Assembly: GCF_051020985.1 (NCBI RefSeq)
Contig: NW_027475161.1
Location: 558,001 to 622,000 of the forward strand
Direction: 5' to 3'
Origin: Nomia melanderi
Taxonomy: Eukaryota; Arthropoda; Insecta; Hymenoptera; Halictidae
DNA length: 64,000 bases
Below, piece after piece: positions 26,911 through 40,399 of the stretch. Position numbers and translations under genes: made by a program. The stretch's first letter is position 1, and the number at the start of each line of letters is the position of its first letter. The notes under the pieces are model-generated. The model made no database searches. It was not told the DNA's origin and saw only the letters and a list, made by a program, of their open reading frames with translations.

Positions 26911-28039
26911 TCTCGGGTGCTATTACAGATAGCGCAATAAACCAAAGTGCTTTGTCTGCGGGAGGCCCTGTCGCATGAATCTGTGCAGCGGCAACGACGT
27001 CGGACAACCAGGGGCCGAGTAAACCACAGTCTCATGGGGCCGGCCACTCAGGGTCAGGGGAAAATCCAATATATATCTGGTGATATCTCGGGTGCTATTA
27101 GAGATAGCGCAATAAGCCAAAGGGAATTAACTGCAGGAGGCCCTGGCGCATGCATCTGTGCAGCGGGAACGACCTAGGACCACCAGGGGCCGAGAAAACC
27201 ACCGTCTCATGGGGCCGGACACTCAGGGTCAGGGAAAAATCCAATATATATCTTTTGATATCTAGGGTGCTATTAGAGATAGCGCAATAAAACAAAGTGA
27301 GATATCTGCAGGAGGCCCTGGTGCCTGAATCTGTGCAGCGGGAACGACCTCGGACCACCAGGGGCCGAGAAAACCACAGTCTCATGGGGCCGGACACTCA
27401 GGGTCAGTGAAAAATCCAATATATATCTGGTGATATCTCGGGTGCTATTACAGATAGCGCAATAAATCAAAGTACATTGTCTGTAGGAGGCCGTGGCGCA
27501 TGAATCTGGGCAGCGGGAACGACCTCGGACCACCAGGGGCCGAGAAGACCACCGTCTCATGGGGCCGGCCACTCAGGGTCAGGGGAAAATCCAATATATA
27601 TCTGGTGATATCTCGGGTGCAATTACAGATAGCGCAATAATTCAAAGTGCATTGTCTGTAGGAGGACCTGGCGCACGAATCTGTGCAGCGGGAACGACCT
27701 CGGACCACCAGGGGCCGAGAAAACCACAGTCTCATGGGGCCGGACACTCAGGGTCAGTGAAAAATCCAATATATATCTGGTGATATCTCGGGTGCTATTA
27801 CAGATAGCGCAATAAACCAAAGTGCATTGTCTGTAGGAGGCCATGGCGCATAAATCAGTGCTGCGGGAACGACCTCGGACCACCAGGGGCCGAGACAACC
27901 ACCGTCTCATGGGGCCGGACACTCATGGTCAGGGTAAAATCCAATATATATCGGGTGATATCTCGGGTGCTATTACATATAGCGCACTAAATCAAAGTGC
28001 AATGTCTGTAGGAAGCCCTGGCTCAGGAATCTGTGCAAC

Positions 28040-28378
28040 GGGAACGACCTCGGACCACCAGGGGCCGAGAAAACCACAGTCTCATGGGGCCGGACACTCA
28101 GGGTCAGTGAAAAATCCAATATATATCTGGTGATATCTCGGGTGCTATTACAGATAGCGCAATAAATCAAAGTGCATTGTCTGTAGGAGGCCCTGGCGCA
28201 CGAATCTGTGCAGCGGGAACGACCTCGGACCACCAGGGGCCGAGAAAACCACCGTCTCATGGGGCCGGACACTCAGGGTCAGTGAAAAATCCAATATATA
28301 TCTGGTGATATCTCGGGTGCTATTACAGATAGCGCAATAAGCCAACGGGAATTATCTGCAGGAGGCCCTGGCGCATGC
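28040..28378 (+). repeat. 4-monomer-lag (700 bp) duplication of about 340 bp
   Basis: Bases 28,040-28,378 recur at 28,740-29,078 at offset 700, ending in the shared rare gccaacgggaattatctg. They diverge at cgcatgcat against cgcatgaat. The block contains two A-type monomers, with the cgcacgaatctg and cagtgaaaaatcc variants. Confidence 0.8.
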
Positions 28379-30939
28379 ATCTGTGCAGCGGGAACGACCT
28401 AGGACCACCAGGGGCCGAGAAAACCACCGTCTCATGGGGCCGGACACTCAGGATCAGGGAAAAATCCAATATATATCTGGTGATATCTCGGGTGCTATTA
28501 GAGATAGCGCAATAAACCAAAGTGAGATATCTGCAGGAGGCCCTGGCGCCTGAATCTGTGCAGCGGGAACAACCTCGGACCACCAGGGGCCGAAAAAACC
28601 ACCGTCTCATGGGGCCGGACACTCAGGGTCAGGGGAAAATCCAATATATATCTGGTGATATCTCTGGTGCTATTACAGATAGCGCAATAAATGAAAGTGC
28701 ATTGTCTGTAGGAGGCCGTGGCGCATGAATCTGTGCAGCGGGAACGACCTCGGACCACCAGGGGCCGAGAAAACCACAGTCTCATGGGGCCGGACACTCA
28801 GGGTCAGTGAAAAATCCAATATATATCTGGTGATATCTCGGGTGCTATTACAGATAGCGCAATAAATCAAAGTGCATTGTCTGTAGGAGGCCCTGGCGCA
28901 CGAATCTGTGCAGCGGGAACGACCTCGGACCACCAGGGGCCGAGAAAACCACCGTCTCATGGGGCCGGACACTCAGGGTCAGTGAAAAATCCAATATATA
29001 TCTGGTGATATCTCGGGTGCTATTACAGATAGCGCAATAAGCCAACGGGAATTATCTGCAGGAGGCCCTGGCGCATGAATTTGTGCAGCGGGAACGACCT
29101 CGGATCACCAGGGGCCGAGAAAACCACCATCTCATGGGGCCGGACACTCAGGGTCAGCGGAAAATCCAATATATATCTGGTGATATCTCGGGTGCTATTA
29201 GAGATAGCGCAATAAACCAAAGTGCATTGTCTGCAAGAGGCCCTGGCGCATCAATCTGTGCAGCAGGAACGACATCGGACTACCAGGGGCCGAGAAAACC
29301 ACCGTCGCATGGGGCCGGACACTCTGGGTCAGGGAAAAATCCAATATATATCTGGTGATAACTCGGGTCCTATTACAGATAGCGAAATAAGCCAGAGTGA
29401 ATAATCTGCAGGAGGCCCTGGCGCATGAATCTGTGCAGCGGGAACGACCTCGGTCCACCAGGGGCCGAGAAAACCACCGTCTCATGGGGCTGGACACTCA
29501 GGGTGAGGGAAATATCCAATATATATCTGGTTATATCTCGGGTGCTATTACAGATAGCGCAAAAAATCAATGTGCATTGTCTCTAGGAGGCCGTGGCGCA
29601 TGAATCTATGCAGCGGGAACGACCTCGGACCACCAGGGGCCGAGAAAACCACCGTCTCATGGGGCCGGCCACTCAGGGTCAGGGGAAAATCCAATATATA
29701 TCTGGTGATATCTCGAGTGCTATTAGAGATAGCGCAATAAGCCAAAGTGGATTATCTGCAGGAGGCCCTGGCGCATGAATCTGTGCAGCGGGAACGTCCT
29801 CGGACCACCAGGGGCCGAGAAAACCACCGTCTCATGGGGCCGGACACTCATGGTCAGGGGAAAATCAAATATTTATCTGGTGATATCTCGGGTGCTATTA
29901 CAGATAGCGCAATAAATCAAAGTGCACTGTCTGTAGGAGGCACTGGCGCACGAATCTGTGCAGCGGGAACGCCCTCGGACCACCAGGGTCCGAGGAAATC
30001 ACAGTCTCATGGGGCCGGACACTCAGGGTCAGGGGAAAATCCAATATATATCTGGTGATATCTCGGGTGCTATTAGAGATAGCGCAATAAATCAAAGTGC
30101 ATTGTCTGTAGGAGACCCTGGCGCATGAATCTGGTCAGCGGGAACGACCTCGGACCACCAGCGGCCGAGAAAACCACCGTCTCATGGGGCCGGACACTCA
30201 GGGTCGGGGAAAAATCCAATATATATCTGGTGATATCTCGGGTGCTATTAGAGATAGCGCAATAAACCAAAGTGAATTATCTGCAGGAGGCCCTGGCGCA
30301 TGAATTTGTGCAGCGGGAACGACCTCGGATCAAAAGGGGCAGAGCAAACCACCATCTCATGGGGCCGGACACTCAGGGTCAGGGGAAAATCCAATATATT
30401 TCTGGTGATGTCTCGGGTGCTATTAGAGATAGCGCAATAAATCAAAGTACTTTGCCTGCGGGATGCCCTGGCGCATGAATCTGTGCAGCGGCAACTACCT
30501 CGGACCACCAGGGGCCGAAAAAACCACCGACACATGGGGCCGGACTCTCAGGGTCATGTAAAAATCCAGCATATATCTGGTGGTATCTCGGGTGCTATTA
30601 CAGATAGCGCAATAAATCAAAGTGCATTGTCTGTAGGAGGCCCTGGCGCACGAATCTGTGCAGCGGGAACGACCTCGGACCTCCAGGGGCCGAGAAAACC
30701 ACCGTCTCATGGGGCCGGACACACAGGGTCAGTGAAAAATCCAATATATATCTGGTGATATCTCGGGTGCTATTACAGATGGCGCAATAAATCAAAGTGC
30801 ATTGTCTGTAGGAGGCCCTGGCGCATGAATCTGTGCAGCGGGAACGTACTCGGACCACCAGGGGCCAAAAAAACCACAGTCTCATGGGGCCGGACACTCA
30901 GGGTCAGGGGAAAATCCAATATATATCTGGTGATATCTC

Positions 30940-31155
30940 GGGTGCAGATAGAGATAGCGCAATAAACCTAAGTGCATTATCTGCAGGAGGCCCTGGCGCA
31001 TGCATCTGTGCAGCGGGAACGACCTCGGACCACCAGGGGCCGAGAAAACCACAGTCTCATGGGGCCGGACACTCAGGGTCAGGGGAAAATCCAATATATA
31101 TCTGGTGATATCTCGGGTGCAGATAGAGATAGCGCAATAAACCTAAGTGCATTGT
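30940..31155 (+). repeat. Single-monomer local duplication
   Basis: The unusual ggtgcagatagagatagcg and aataaacctaagtgc variants occur twice exactly 175 bp apart, at about 30,942 and 31,117, and I noticed them nowhere else. The simplest reading is that one monomer duplicated in place. It is the smallest duplication step visible in the window. Confidence 0.85.
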
Positions 31156-31805
31156 CTGTAGGAGACCCTGGCGCATGAATCTGTGCAGCGGGATCGACCT
31201 CGGACCAACAGGGGCCGAGAAAACCACCGTCTCTTGGGGCTGGACACTCAGGGTGAGGGAAATATCCAATATATATCAGGTGATATCTCGGGTGCTATTA
31301 CATATAGCGCAATAAATCAAAGTGCACTGTCTGTAGGAGGCCCTGTTGCATGAATCTGTGCAGCGGGAACAACCTCGGACCACCAGGGGCCGATAAAACC
31401 ACCGTCTCATGGGACCTTACTGTCATGGTCAGGGAAAAATCCAATATATATCTGGTGATATCTCGGTTGCTATTAGTGATAGTGCAATAAACCAAAGTGA
31501 ATTGTCTGCAAGAGGCCCTGGTGCATGAATCTGTGCAGCGGGAACGACCTCGGACCACCAGGGGCCGAGAAAACCACCGTCTCATGTGGCCGGACACACA
31601 GAGTCAGGGGAAAATCCAATATATATCTGGTGATATCTCGGGTGCTATTAGAGATAGCGCAATAAACCAAAGTGCATTGTCTGCAGGAAGCCCTGGCGCA
31701 TGATTCTGTGCCGCGGGAACGACCACGGACCACCAGGGGCCGAGAAAATCACCGTCTCATGGGGCCGGACTATAAGGGTCAGGGAAAAACCCAATATATA
31801 TCTGG

Positions 31806-33731
31806 TGATATCTCGGGTGCTATTAGAGATAGCGCAATAAGCCAAAGTGAATTATCTTCAGGAGGCCCTGGCGCATGCATCTGTGCAGCGGGAACGACCT
31901 CCGACCACCAGGGTCCGAGACAACCACCGTCCCATCGGGCCGGACACTCAGGGTTAGGGAAAAATCCAGTATATATCTGGTGATATCTCGGGTGCTATTG
32001 GAGATAGCGCAATATACGAAAGTGAATTATCTGCAGGAGGCCCTGGCGCATGAATCGGGGCAGCGGGAACGACCTCGGACCACCAGGGGCCGAGGAAATC
32101 ACAGTCTAATGGGGCCGGACACTCAGGGTCAGGGGAAAATCCAATATATATCTGGTGATATCTCGGGTCCTATTAGATACAGCGCAATAAACCAATGTGA
32201 ATTATCTGTAAGAGGCCCTGGCGCATGCATCTGAGCAGCGGGAACGACCTCGGACCACCAGGGGCCGAGAAAACTACAGTCTCATGGGGCCGGACACTCA
32301 GGGTCTGGGGAAAATCCAATATATATCTGGTGATATCTCGGCCCCTATTACAGATAGCGAAATAAATAAAAGTGCATTGTCTGTAGGAGGCCCTGGCGCA
32401 TGAGTCTGTGCAGCGGGAACGACCTCGGACCACCAGGGGCCGAGGAAACCACAGTCTCATGGGGCCGGACACACAGGGTGAGGGGAAAATCCAATATATA
32501 TCTGGTGATATCTCGGGTGCTATTAGAGATAGCGCAATAAACCAAAGTGAATTATCTGCAGGAGGCCCTGGCGCATGAATCTGTGCTACGGGAACGACGT
32601 CAGACCACCAGCGTCCGAGAAAACGACAGTCTGAAGGGGCCGGACACTCAGGGTCAGGGGAAAATCCAATATATATCTGGTGATATCTCGGGTGCTATTA
32701 CAGATAGCGCAATAAATCAAAGTGCATTGTCTGTAGGAGGCCCTGGCGCATAAATGTAGCCAGCGGGAACGACCTCGGACCACCAGGGGCCGAGAAAACC
32801 GCCGTCTCATGGGGCCGGACACTCATGGTGAGGGGAAAATCCAATATTTATCTGGTGATATCTCGGGTGCTATTACAGATAGCGCAATAAATCAAAGTGC
32901 ACTGTCTGTAGGAGGCACTGGCGCACGAATCTGTGCAGCGGGAACGCCCTCGGACCACCAGGGTCCGAGGAAATCACAGTCTCATGGGGCCGGACACTCA
33001 GGGTCAGGGGAAAATCCAATATATATCTGGTGATATCTCGGGTGCTATTAGAGATAGCGCAATAAGTCAAAGTGCATTGTCTGTAGGAAACCCTGGCGCA
33101 TGAATCTGTGCAGCGGGATCGACCTCGGACCACCAGGGGCCGAGAAAACCACCGTCTCATGGGGCTGGACACTCAGGGTGAGGGAAATATCCAATATATA
33201 TCTGGTGATATCTCGGGTGCTATTACATATAGCGCAATAAATCAAAGTGCACTGTCTGTAGGAGGACCTGTTGCATGAATCTGTGCAGCGGGAACAACCT
33301 CGGACCACCCGGGGCCTAGAAAACCACAGTCTCATGTGGCCGGACACTCAGGGTCAGGGGAAAATCCAATATATATCTGGTGATATCTCGGGTGCTATTA
33401 GAGATAGCGCCATAAACCAAAGTGAATTATCTGCAGGAGGCCCTGGCGCATGAAACTGTTTAACGGGAACGACCTCGGACCACCAGGGGCCGAGAAAACC
33501 ACAGTCTCATGGGGCAAGACACTCAGGGTCAGGGGAAAATCCAATATATATCTGGTGATATCTCGGGTGCTATTACAGATGGCGCAATAAATCAAAGTGC
33601 ATTGTCTGTAGGAGGCCCTGGCGCATGAATCTGTGCAGCGGGAACGACCTCGGACCACCAGGGGCGAGACAACCACCGTCTCATGGGGCCGGACACTCAG
33701 GGTCAGGGAAAAATCCAATATATATCTGGTG
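31806..33731 (+). repeat. 11-mer tandem duplication, copy 1
   Basis: These monomers recur directly downstream at 33,731-35,479. Markers are attatcttcagg, gaatcggggcagc, tagatacagcgc, tcggcccctatta, gtgctacgggaacgacg, cataaatgtagccagc, the atatttatctgg form, gaggacctgttgc, aaactgtttaacggg and a 1 bp deletion giving ggggcgagac near 33,664. The offset is 1,924-1,925 bp at first. After about 32,870 it falls to 1,748 because copy 2 lacks one monomer. Confidence 0.85.
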
Positions 33732-35479
33732 ATATCTCGGGTGCTATTAGAGATAGCGCAATAAACCAAAGTGAATTATCTTCAGGAGGCCCTGGCGCAT
33801 GCATCTGTGCAGCGGGAACGACCTCCGACCACCAGGGGCCGAGACAACCACCGTCCCATCGGGCCGGACACTCAGGGTTAGGGAGAAATCCAGTATATAT
33901 CTGGTGATATCTCGGGTGCTATTGGAGATAGCGCAATATACGAAAGTGAATTATCTGCAGGAGACCCTGGCGCATGAATCGGGGCAGCGGGAACGACCTC
34001 GGACCACCAGGGGCCGAGGAAACCACAGTCTAATGGGGCCGGACACTCAGGGTCAGGGGAAAATCCAATATATATCTGGTGATATCTCGGGTCCTATTAG
34101 ATACAGCGCAATAAACCAATGTGAATTATCTGTAAGAGGCCCTGGCGCATGCATCTGAGCAGCGGGAACGGCCTCGGACCACCAGGGGCCGAGAAAACTA
34201 CAGTCTCATGGGGCCGGACACTCAGGGTCTGGGGAAAATCCAATATATATCTGGTGATATCTCGGCCCCTATTACAGATAGCGAAATAAATAAAAGTGCA
34301 TTGTCTGTAGGAGGCCCTGGCGCATGAGTCTGTGCAGCGGGAACGACCTCGGACCACCAGGGGCCGAGGAAACCACAGTCTCATGGGGCCGGACACACAG
34401 GGTCAGGGGAAAATCCAATATATTGCTGGTGATATCTCGGGTGCTATTAGAGATAGCGCAATAAACCAAAGTGAATTATCTGCAGGAGGCCCTGGCGCAT
34501 GAATCTGTGCTACGGGAACGACGTCAGACCACCAGCGGCCGAGAAAACGACAGACTGAAGGGGCCGGACACTCAGGGTCAGGGGAAAATCCAATATATAT
34601 CTGGTGATATCTCGGGTGCTATTACAGATAGCGCAATAAATCAAAGTGCATTGTCTGTAGGAGGCCCTGGCGCATAAATGTAGCCAGCGGGAACGACCTC
34701 GGACCACCAGGGGCCGAGAAAACCGCCGTCTCATGGGGCGGACACTCATGGTCAGGGGAAAATCCAATATTTATCTGGTGATATCTCGGGTGCTATTAGA
34801 GATAGCGCAATAAGTCAAAGTGCATTGTCTGTAGGAGACCCTGGCGCATGAATCTGTGCAGCGGGATCGACCTCGGACCACCAGGGGCCGAGAAAACCAC
34901 CGTCTCATGGGGCTGGACACTCAGGGTGAGGGAAATATCCAATATATATCTGGTGATATCTCGGGTGCTATTACATATAGCGCAATAAATCAAAGTGCAC
35001 TGTCTGTAGGAGGACCTGTTGCATGAATCTGTGCAGCGGGAACAACCTCGGACCACCAGGGGCCTAGAAAACCACAGTCTCATGTGGCCGGACACTCAGG
35101 GCCAGGGGAAAATCCAATATATATCTGGTGATATCTCGGGTGCTATTAGAGATAGCGCCATAAACCAAAGTGAATTATCTGCAGGAGGCCCTGGCGCATG
35201 AAACTGTTTAACGGGAACGACCTCGGACCACCAGGGGCCGAGAAAACCACAGTCTCATGGGGCATGACACTCAGGGTCAGGGGAAAATCCAATATATATC
35301 TGGTGATATCTCGGGTGCTATTACAGATGGCGCAATAAATCAAAGTGCATTGTCTGTAGGAGGCCCTGGCGCATGAATCTGTGCAGCGGGAACGACCTCG
35401 GACCACCAGGGGCGAGACAACCACCGTCTCATGGGGCCGGACACTCAGGGTCAGGGAAAAATCCAATATATATCTGGTG
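33731..35479 (+). repeat. 11-mer tandem duplication, copy 2 (one monomer lost)
   Basis: This repeats the preceding block but omits the monomer at about 32,870-33,045, the one with cactgtctgtaggaggcactgg. It adds a private 1 bp deletion near 34,738 (tcatggggcggacac) and keeps the inherited ggggcgagac deletion (about 35,412). It is also the first part of the 50-mer HOR that recurs from 42.4 kb. Confidence 0.85.
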
Positions 35480-37540
35480 AATTCTCGGGACCTATTACAG
35501 ATAGCGCAATAAATCAAAGTGCATGGCCTGTAGGAGTCCCTGGCGCATGAATCTGTGCAGCGGGAACGACCTCTCACCACCAGGGGCCGAGAAAACCACC
35601 GACACATGGGGCCGGACTCTCAGGGTCATGTAAAAATCCAGCATATATCTGGTGATATCTCGGGTGCTATTAGAGATAGCGCAATAAATCAAATTGCATT
35701 GTCTGCAGGAAGCCCTGGCGCATGAATTTGTGCAGCGGGAACGACCTCGGACCACCACGGGCCGAGACAACCACCGTCTCATGGGGCCGGACACTCACGG
35801 TCAGGGAAAAATCCAATATATATCTGGTGATATCTCGGATGCTATTAGAGATGGCGCAATAAACCAAAGTGAATTGTCTGCAGGAGGCCCTGGCGCATGA
35901 AACTGTTTAACGGGAACGACCTCGGACCACCAGGGGCCGAGAAAACCACCGTCTCATGGGGCCGGACACTCACGGTCAGGGAAAAATCCAATATATATCT
36001 GGTGATATCTCGGATGCTATTAGAGATGGCGCAATAAACCAAAGTGAATTATCTGCAGGAGTCCCTGGCGCATGAATCTGTGCAGCGGGGACGACCTGGG
36101 ACCACCACGGGCCGAGGAAACCACCGTCTCATGGGGCCGGACACTCAGGGTCAGGGAAAAATCCAATATATATCTGGTGATATCTCGGGTGCTATTACAG
36201 ATAGCGCAACAAATCAAAGTTCATTGTCTGTAGGCGGCCCTGGCGCATGAATCTGTGCTGCGGGAACGACCTCGTACCACCAGGGGCCGAGACAACCACC
36301 GTCTCATGGGGCCGGACACTCACGGTCAGGGAAAAATCCAATATATATCTGGTGATATCTCGGGTGCTATTGGAGATAGCGCAATAAACCAATGCGATTT
36401 ATCTGCAGGAGGCCCTGGCGCAAGAATCTGTGCAGCGGGAACGACCTCGGACCACCAGGGGCCGAGAAAATCACCGACACATGGGGCCGCACTCCCAAGG
36501 TCATGTAAAAACCCAGGATGTATCTGATGATATCTCGGGTGCTATTAGAGATAGCGCAATGAAACAAAGAGAATTATCTGCAGGAGGCCCTGGCGCATGA
36601 ATCTGTGCAGCGGGAACGACCTCGGTCCACCAGGGGCCGAGAAAACCACCGTCTCATGGGGCTGGACACTCAGGGTGAGGGAAATATCCAATGTATATCT
36701 GGTGATATCTCGGGTGCTATTACAGATAGCGGAAGAAATCAAAGTGCATTGTCTGTAGGAGGCCGTGGCGCATGAATCTGGGCAGCGGGAACGACCTCGG
36801 ACCACCAGGGGCCGAGAAGACCACCGTCTCATGGGGCCGGCCACTCAGGGTCAGGGGAAAATCCAATATATATCTGGTGATATCTCGGGTGCTATTACAG
36901 ATAGCGCAATAAATCAAAGTGCATTGTCTGTAGGAGGCGCTGGCGCATAAATCTGTGCAGCGTGAACGACCTCGGACGACCAGGGGCCGAGAAAACCACA
37001 GTCTCATGGGGCCGGAGACTCAGGGTCAGGGGAAAATCCAATATATATCTGGTGATATCTCGGGTGCTGTTACAGATAGCGCAATAAATCAAAGTGCATT
37101 GTCTGTAGGAGGCCCTGGCGCATGAATCTGTGCAGCGGGAACGTCCTGGGACCTCCAGGGGCCGAGACAACGACCGTCTCATGGGGGCGGGCACTCAGGG
37201 TCAGTGAAAAATCCAATATATATATGGTGATATCTCGGGTGCTGTTACAGATAGCGCAATAAATCAAAGTGCATTGTCAGTAGGACGCCCTGGCGCCTGA
37301 ATCTGGCCAGCGGGATCGACCTCGGACCACCAGGGGCCGAGAAAACCACCGTCTCATGGGGCCGGGCACTCAGGGTCAGGGGAAAATCCAATATATATAT
37401 GGTGATATCTCGGGTGCTGTTACAGATAGCGCAATAAATCAAAGTGCATTGTCTGTAGGAGGCCCTGGCGCATGAATCTGGCCAGCGGGAACGACCTCGG
37501 ACCACCAGGGGCCGAGAAAACCACAGTCTCATGGGGCCGG

Positions 37541-37910
37541 ACACTCAGGGTCTGGGGAAAATGTAATATATATCTGGTGATATCTCGGGTGCTGTTAGAG
37601 ATAGCGCAATAAACCAAAGTGAATTATCTGCAGGAGGCCCTGGCGCATGAATCTGTGCAGCCGGAACGACCTCTCACCACCAGGGGCCGAGAAAACCACC
37701 GACACATGCGGCCGGACTCTCAGGGTCATGTAAAAATCCAGCATATATCTGGTGATATCTCGGGTGCTATTACAGATAGCGCAATAAGTCAAAGTGAATT
37801 ATCTGCAGGAGGCCCTGGCGCATGAATCTGTGCAACGGGAACGACCTCGGACCGCCATGGGCCGAGTAAACCACAGTCTCATGGGGCCGGACACTCAGGG
37901 TCAGGGGAAA
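37541..37910 (+). repeat. Two monomers missing from the later 50-mer copy
   Basis: About 350 bp here, including a cacatg/catgtaaaaa-subfamily monomer (about 37,699-37,748) and a ctcaccaccagg unit, have no counterpart in the later copy. There, the monomer ending at about 46,280 runs straight into the equivalent of 37,910. Exactly two units were lost or gained, in register. Confidence 0.8.
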
Positions 37911-40399
37911 ATCCAATATATATCCGGTGATATCTCGGGTGCTATTACAGATAGCGCAATATATCAAAGTGCATTGTCTGTAGGCGGCCCTGGCGCATGA
38001 ATCTGTACAGCGGGAACGACCTCGGACCACCAGGGGCCGAGAAAACCACCGTCTCATGGGGCCGGACACTCAGGGTCAGGGAAAAATCCAATATATATCT
38101 GGTGACATCTCGGGTGCTATTAGAGATAGCGCAATAAACCAAAGTGAGTCATCTGCAGGAGGCCCTGGCGCCTGAATCTGTGCAGCGGGCACGACCTCGG
38201 ACAACCAGGGGCCGAAAAAACCACAGTCTCATGTGGCCGGACACTCAGGGTCAGGGGAAAATCCAATATATATCTGGTGATATCTCGGGTGCTATTACAG
38301 ATAGCGCAATAAATCAAAGTGCATTGTCTGTAGGAGGCCCTGGCGCCTGAATCTGTGCAGTGGGAACGACCTCGGACAACCAGGGAACGAGAAAACCACA
38401 GTCTCATGGGGCCGGACACTCAGGGTCAGGGTAAAATCCAATATATATCTGGTGATATCTCTGGTGCTATTACAGATAGCGCAATAAATCAAAGTGCATT
38501 GTCTGTAGGAGGCCCTGGCGCATGAGTCTGTGCAGCGGGAACTACCTCGGACCACCAGGGGCCGAGAAAACCACAGACGCATGGGGCCGGACACTCAGGG
38601 TCAGGGAAAAATTCAATATATATCTGGTGATATCTTGGGTGCTATTAGAGATAGCGCAATAAACCAAAGTGAATTATCTGCAGGAGGCCCTGGCGCATGA
38701 ATCTGTGCAGCGGGAACGACCTCGGACCACCAGGGGCCGAGACAACCACCGTCTCATGGGGCCGGACACTCAGGGTCAGGGGAAAATCCAATATATATCT
38801 GGTGATATCTCGGGTGCTAATAGAGATAGCGCAATAAACCAAAGTGAATTATCTGCAGGAGGCCCTGGCGCATGAATCTGTGCAACGGGAACGACCTCGG
38901 ACCACCAGGTGCCGAGTAAACCACAGTCTCATGGGGCCGGACACTCAGGGTCAGGGGAAAATCCAATATATATCTGGTGATATCTCTGGTGCTATTACAG
39001 ATAGCGCAATAAATCAAAGTGCATTGTCTGTAGGAGGCCCCGGCGCCTGAATCTGTGCAGTGGGAACGACCTCGGACAACCAGGGGACGAGAAAACCACA
39101 GTCTCATGGTGCCGGACACTCAGGGTCAGGGGAAAATCCAATATATATCTGGTGATATCTCGGGTGCTATTAGAGATAGCGCAATAAATCAAAGTGCATT
39201 GTCTGTAGGAGGCCCTGGCGCATGAATCTGTGCAGTGGGAACGACCTCGGACAACCAGGGGACGAGAAAACCACAGTCTCATGGTGCCGGACACTCAGGG
39301 TCAGGGGAAAATCCAATATATATCTGGTGATATCTTGGGTGCTATTACAGATAGCGCAATAAATCAAAGTGCATTGTCTGTAGGACGACCTGGCGCATGA
39401 ATCTGTGCAGCGGGAAAGATCTCGGACCACCAGGGGCCGAGAAAACCAGTCTCATGGGGCCGGACACTCAGGGTCAGGGGAAAATCCAATATATATCTGG
39501 TGATATCTCGGCTGCTATTACAGATAGCGCAATAAATCAAAGTGCATTGTCTGTAGGAGGCCCTGGCGCCTGAATCTGTGCAGTGGGAACGACCTCGGTC
39601 AAATCAGGGGACGAGAAAACCACAGTCTCATGGGGCCGGACACTCACGGTCAGGGGAAAATCCAATATATATCTGGTGATATCTCGGGTGCTATTACAGA
39701 TAGCGCAATAAATCAAAGTGCATTGTCTGTAGGAGGCCCTGGCGCCTGAATCTGTGCAGTGGGAACGACCTCGGACAACCAGGGGACGAGAAAACCACAG
39801 TCTCATGGTGCCGGACACTCAGAGTCAGTGAAAAATCCAATATATATCTGGTGATATCTTGGGTGCTATTACAGATAGCGCAATAAATCAAAGTGCATTG
39901 TCTGTAGGACGCCCTGGTGCATGAATCTGTGCAGCGGGAAAGATCTCGGACCACCAGGGGCCGAGAAAACCAGTCTCATGGGGCCGGACACTCAGGGTCA
40001 GGGGAAAATCCAATATATATCTGGTGATATCTCGGCTGCTATTAGAGATAGCGCAATAAATCAAAGTGCATTGTCTGTAGGAGGCCCTGGCGCCTGAATC
40101 TGTGCAGTGGGAACGACCTCGGTCAAATCAGGGGACGAGAAAACCACAGTCTCATGGGGCCGGACACTCACGGTCAGGGGAAAATCCAATATATATCTGG
40201 TGATATCTCGGGTGCTATTAGAGATAGCGCAATAAATCAAAGTGCATTGTCTGTAGGAGGCCCTGGCGCATGAATCTGTGCAGCGGGAACGACCTCGGAC
40301 CTCCAGGGGCCGAGACAACCACCGTCTCATGGGGCCGGTGACTCAGGGTCAGGGTAAAATCCAATATATATCTGGTGATATCTCTGGTGCTATTACAGA

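Larger units (their letters stand above)
21481..31800 (+). repeat. Diverged, mostly HOR-free part of the array
   Basis: About 59 monomers lie here, and no kilobase-scale perfect repeat of them was found elsewhere in the window. Private substitutions per monomer are more frequent than in the flanks. The most aberrant units are at about 24.3-26.1 kb and 26.6-27.0 kb. Only short local duplications are visible: 6 monomers (24.4/25.5 kb), 4 monomers (28.0/28.8 kb) and a single monomer (30.94/31.11 kb). Bases 29.84-30.1 kb also recur at 32.8-33.05 kb with a 2,975 bp offset. Confidence 0.7.

Noticed and set aside
31875..32234. 119-codon plus-strand open frame, also at 33,799 and 42,544, and the many 60-103-codon frames on both strands
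   Set aside because: All are phased with the 175 bp unit. Since 175 is not divisible by 3, every frame closes within one to two monomers. Conservation follows repeat identity on both strands, not codon structure.
35146..35607. Longest open frame in the array (153 codons, minus strand), repeated at 40,743-41,204 and 43,891-44,352
   Set aside because: It exists only because a 1 bp deletion in the monomer (ggggcgagac) restores a frame across two units. The product is a translated satellite, with no start context, domain or composition suggesting a protein.
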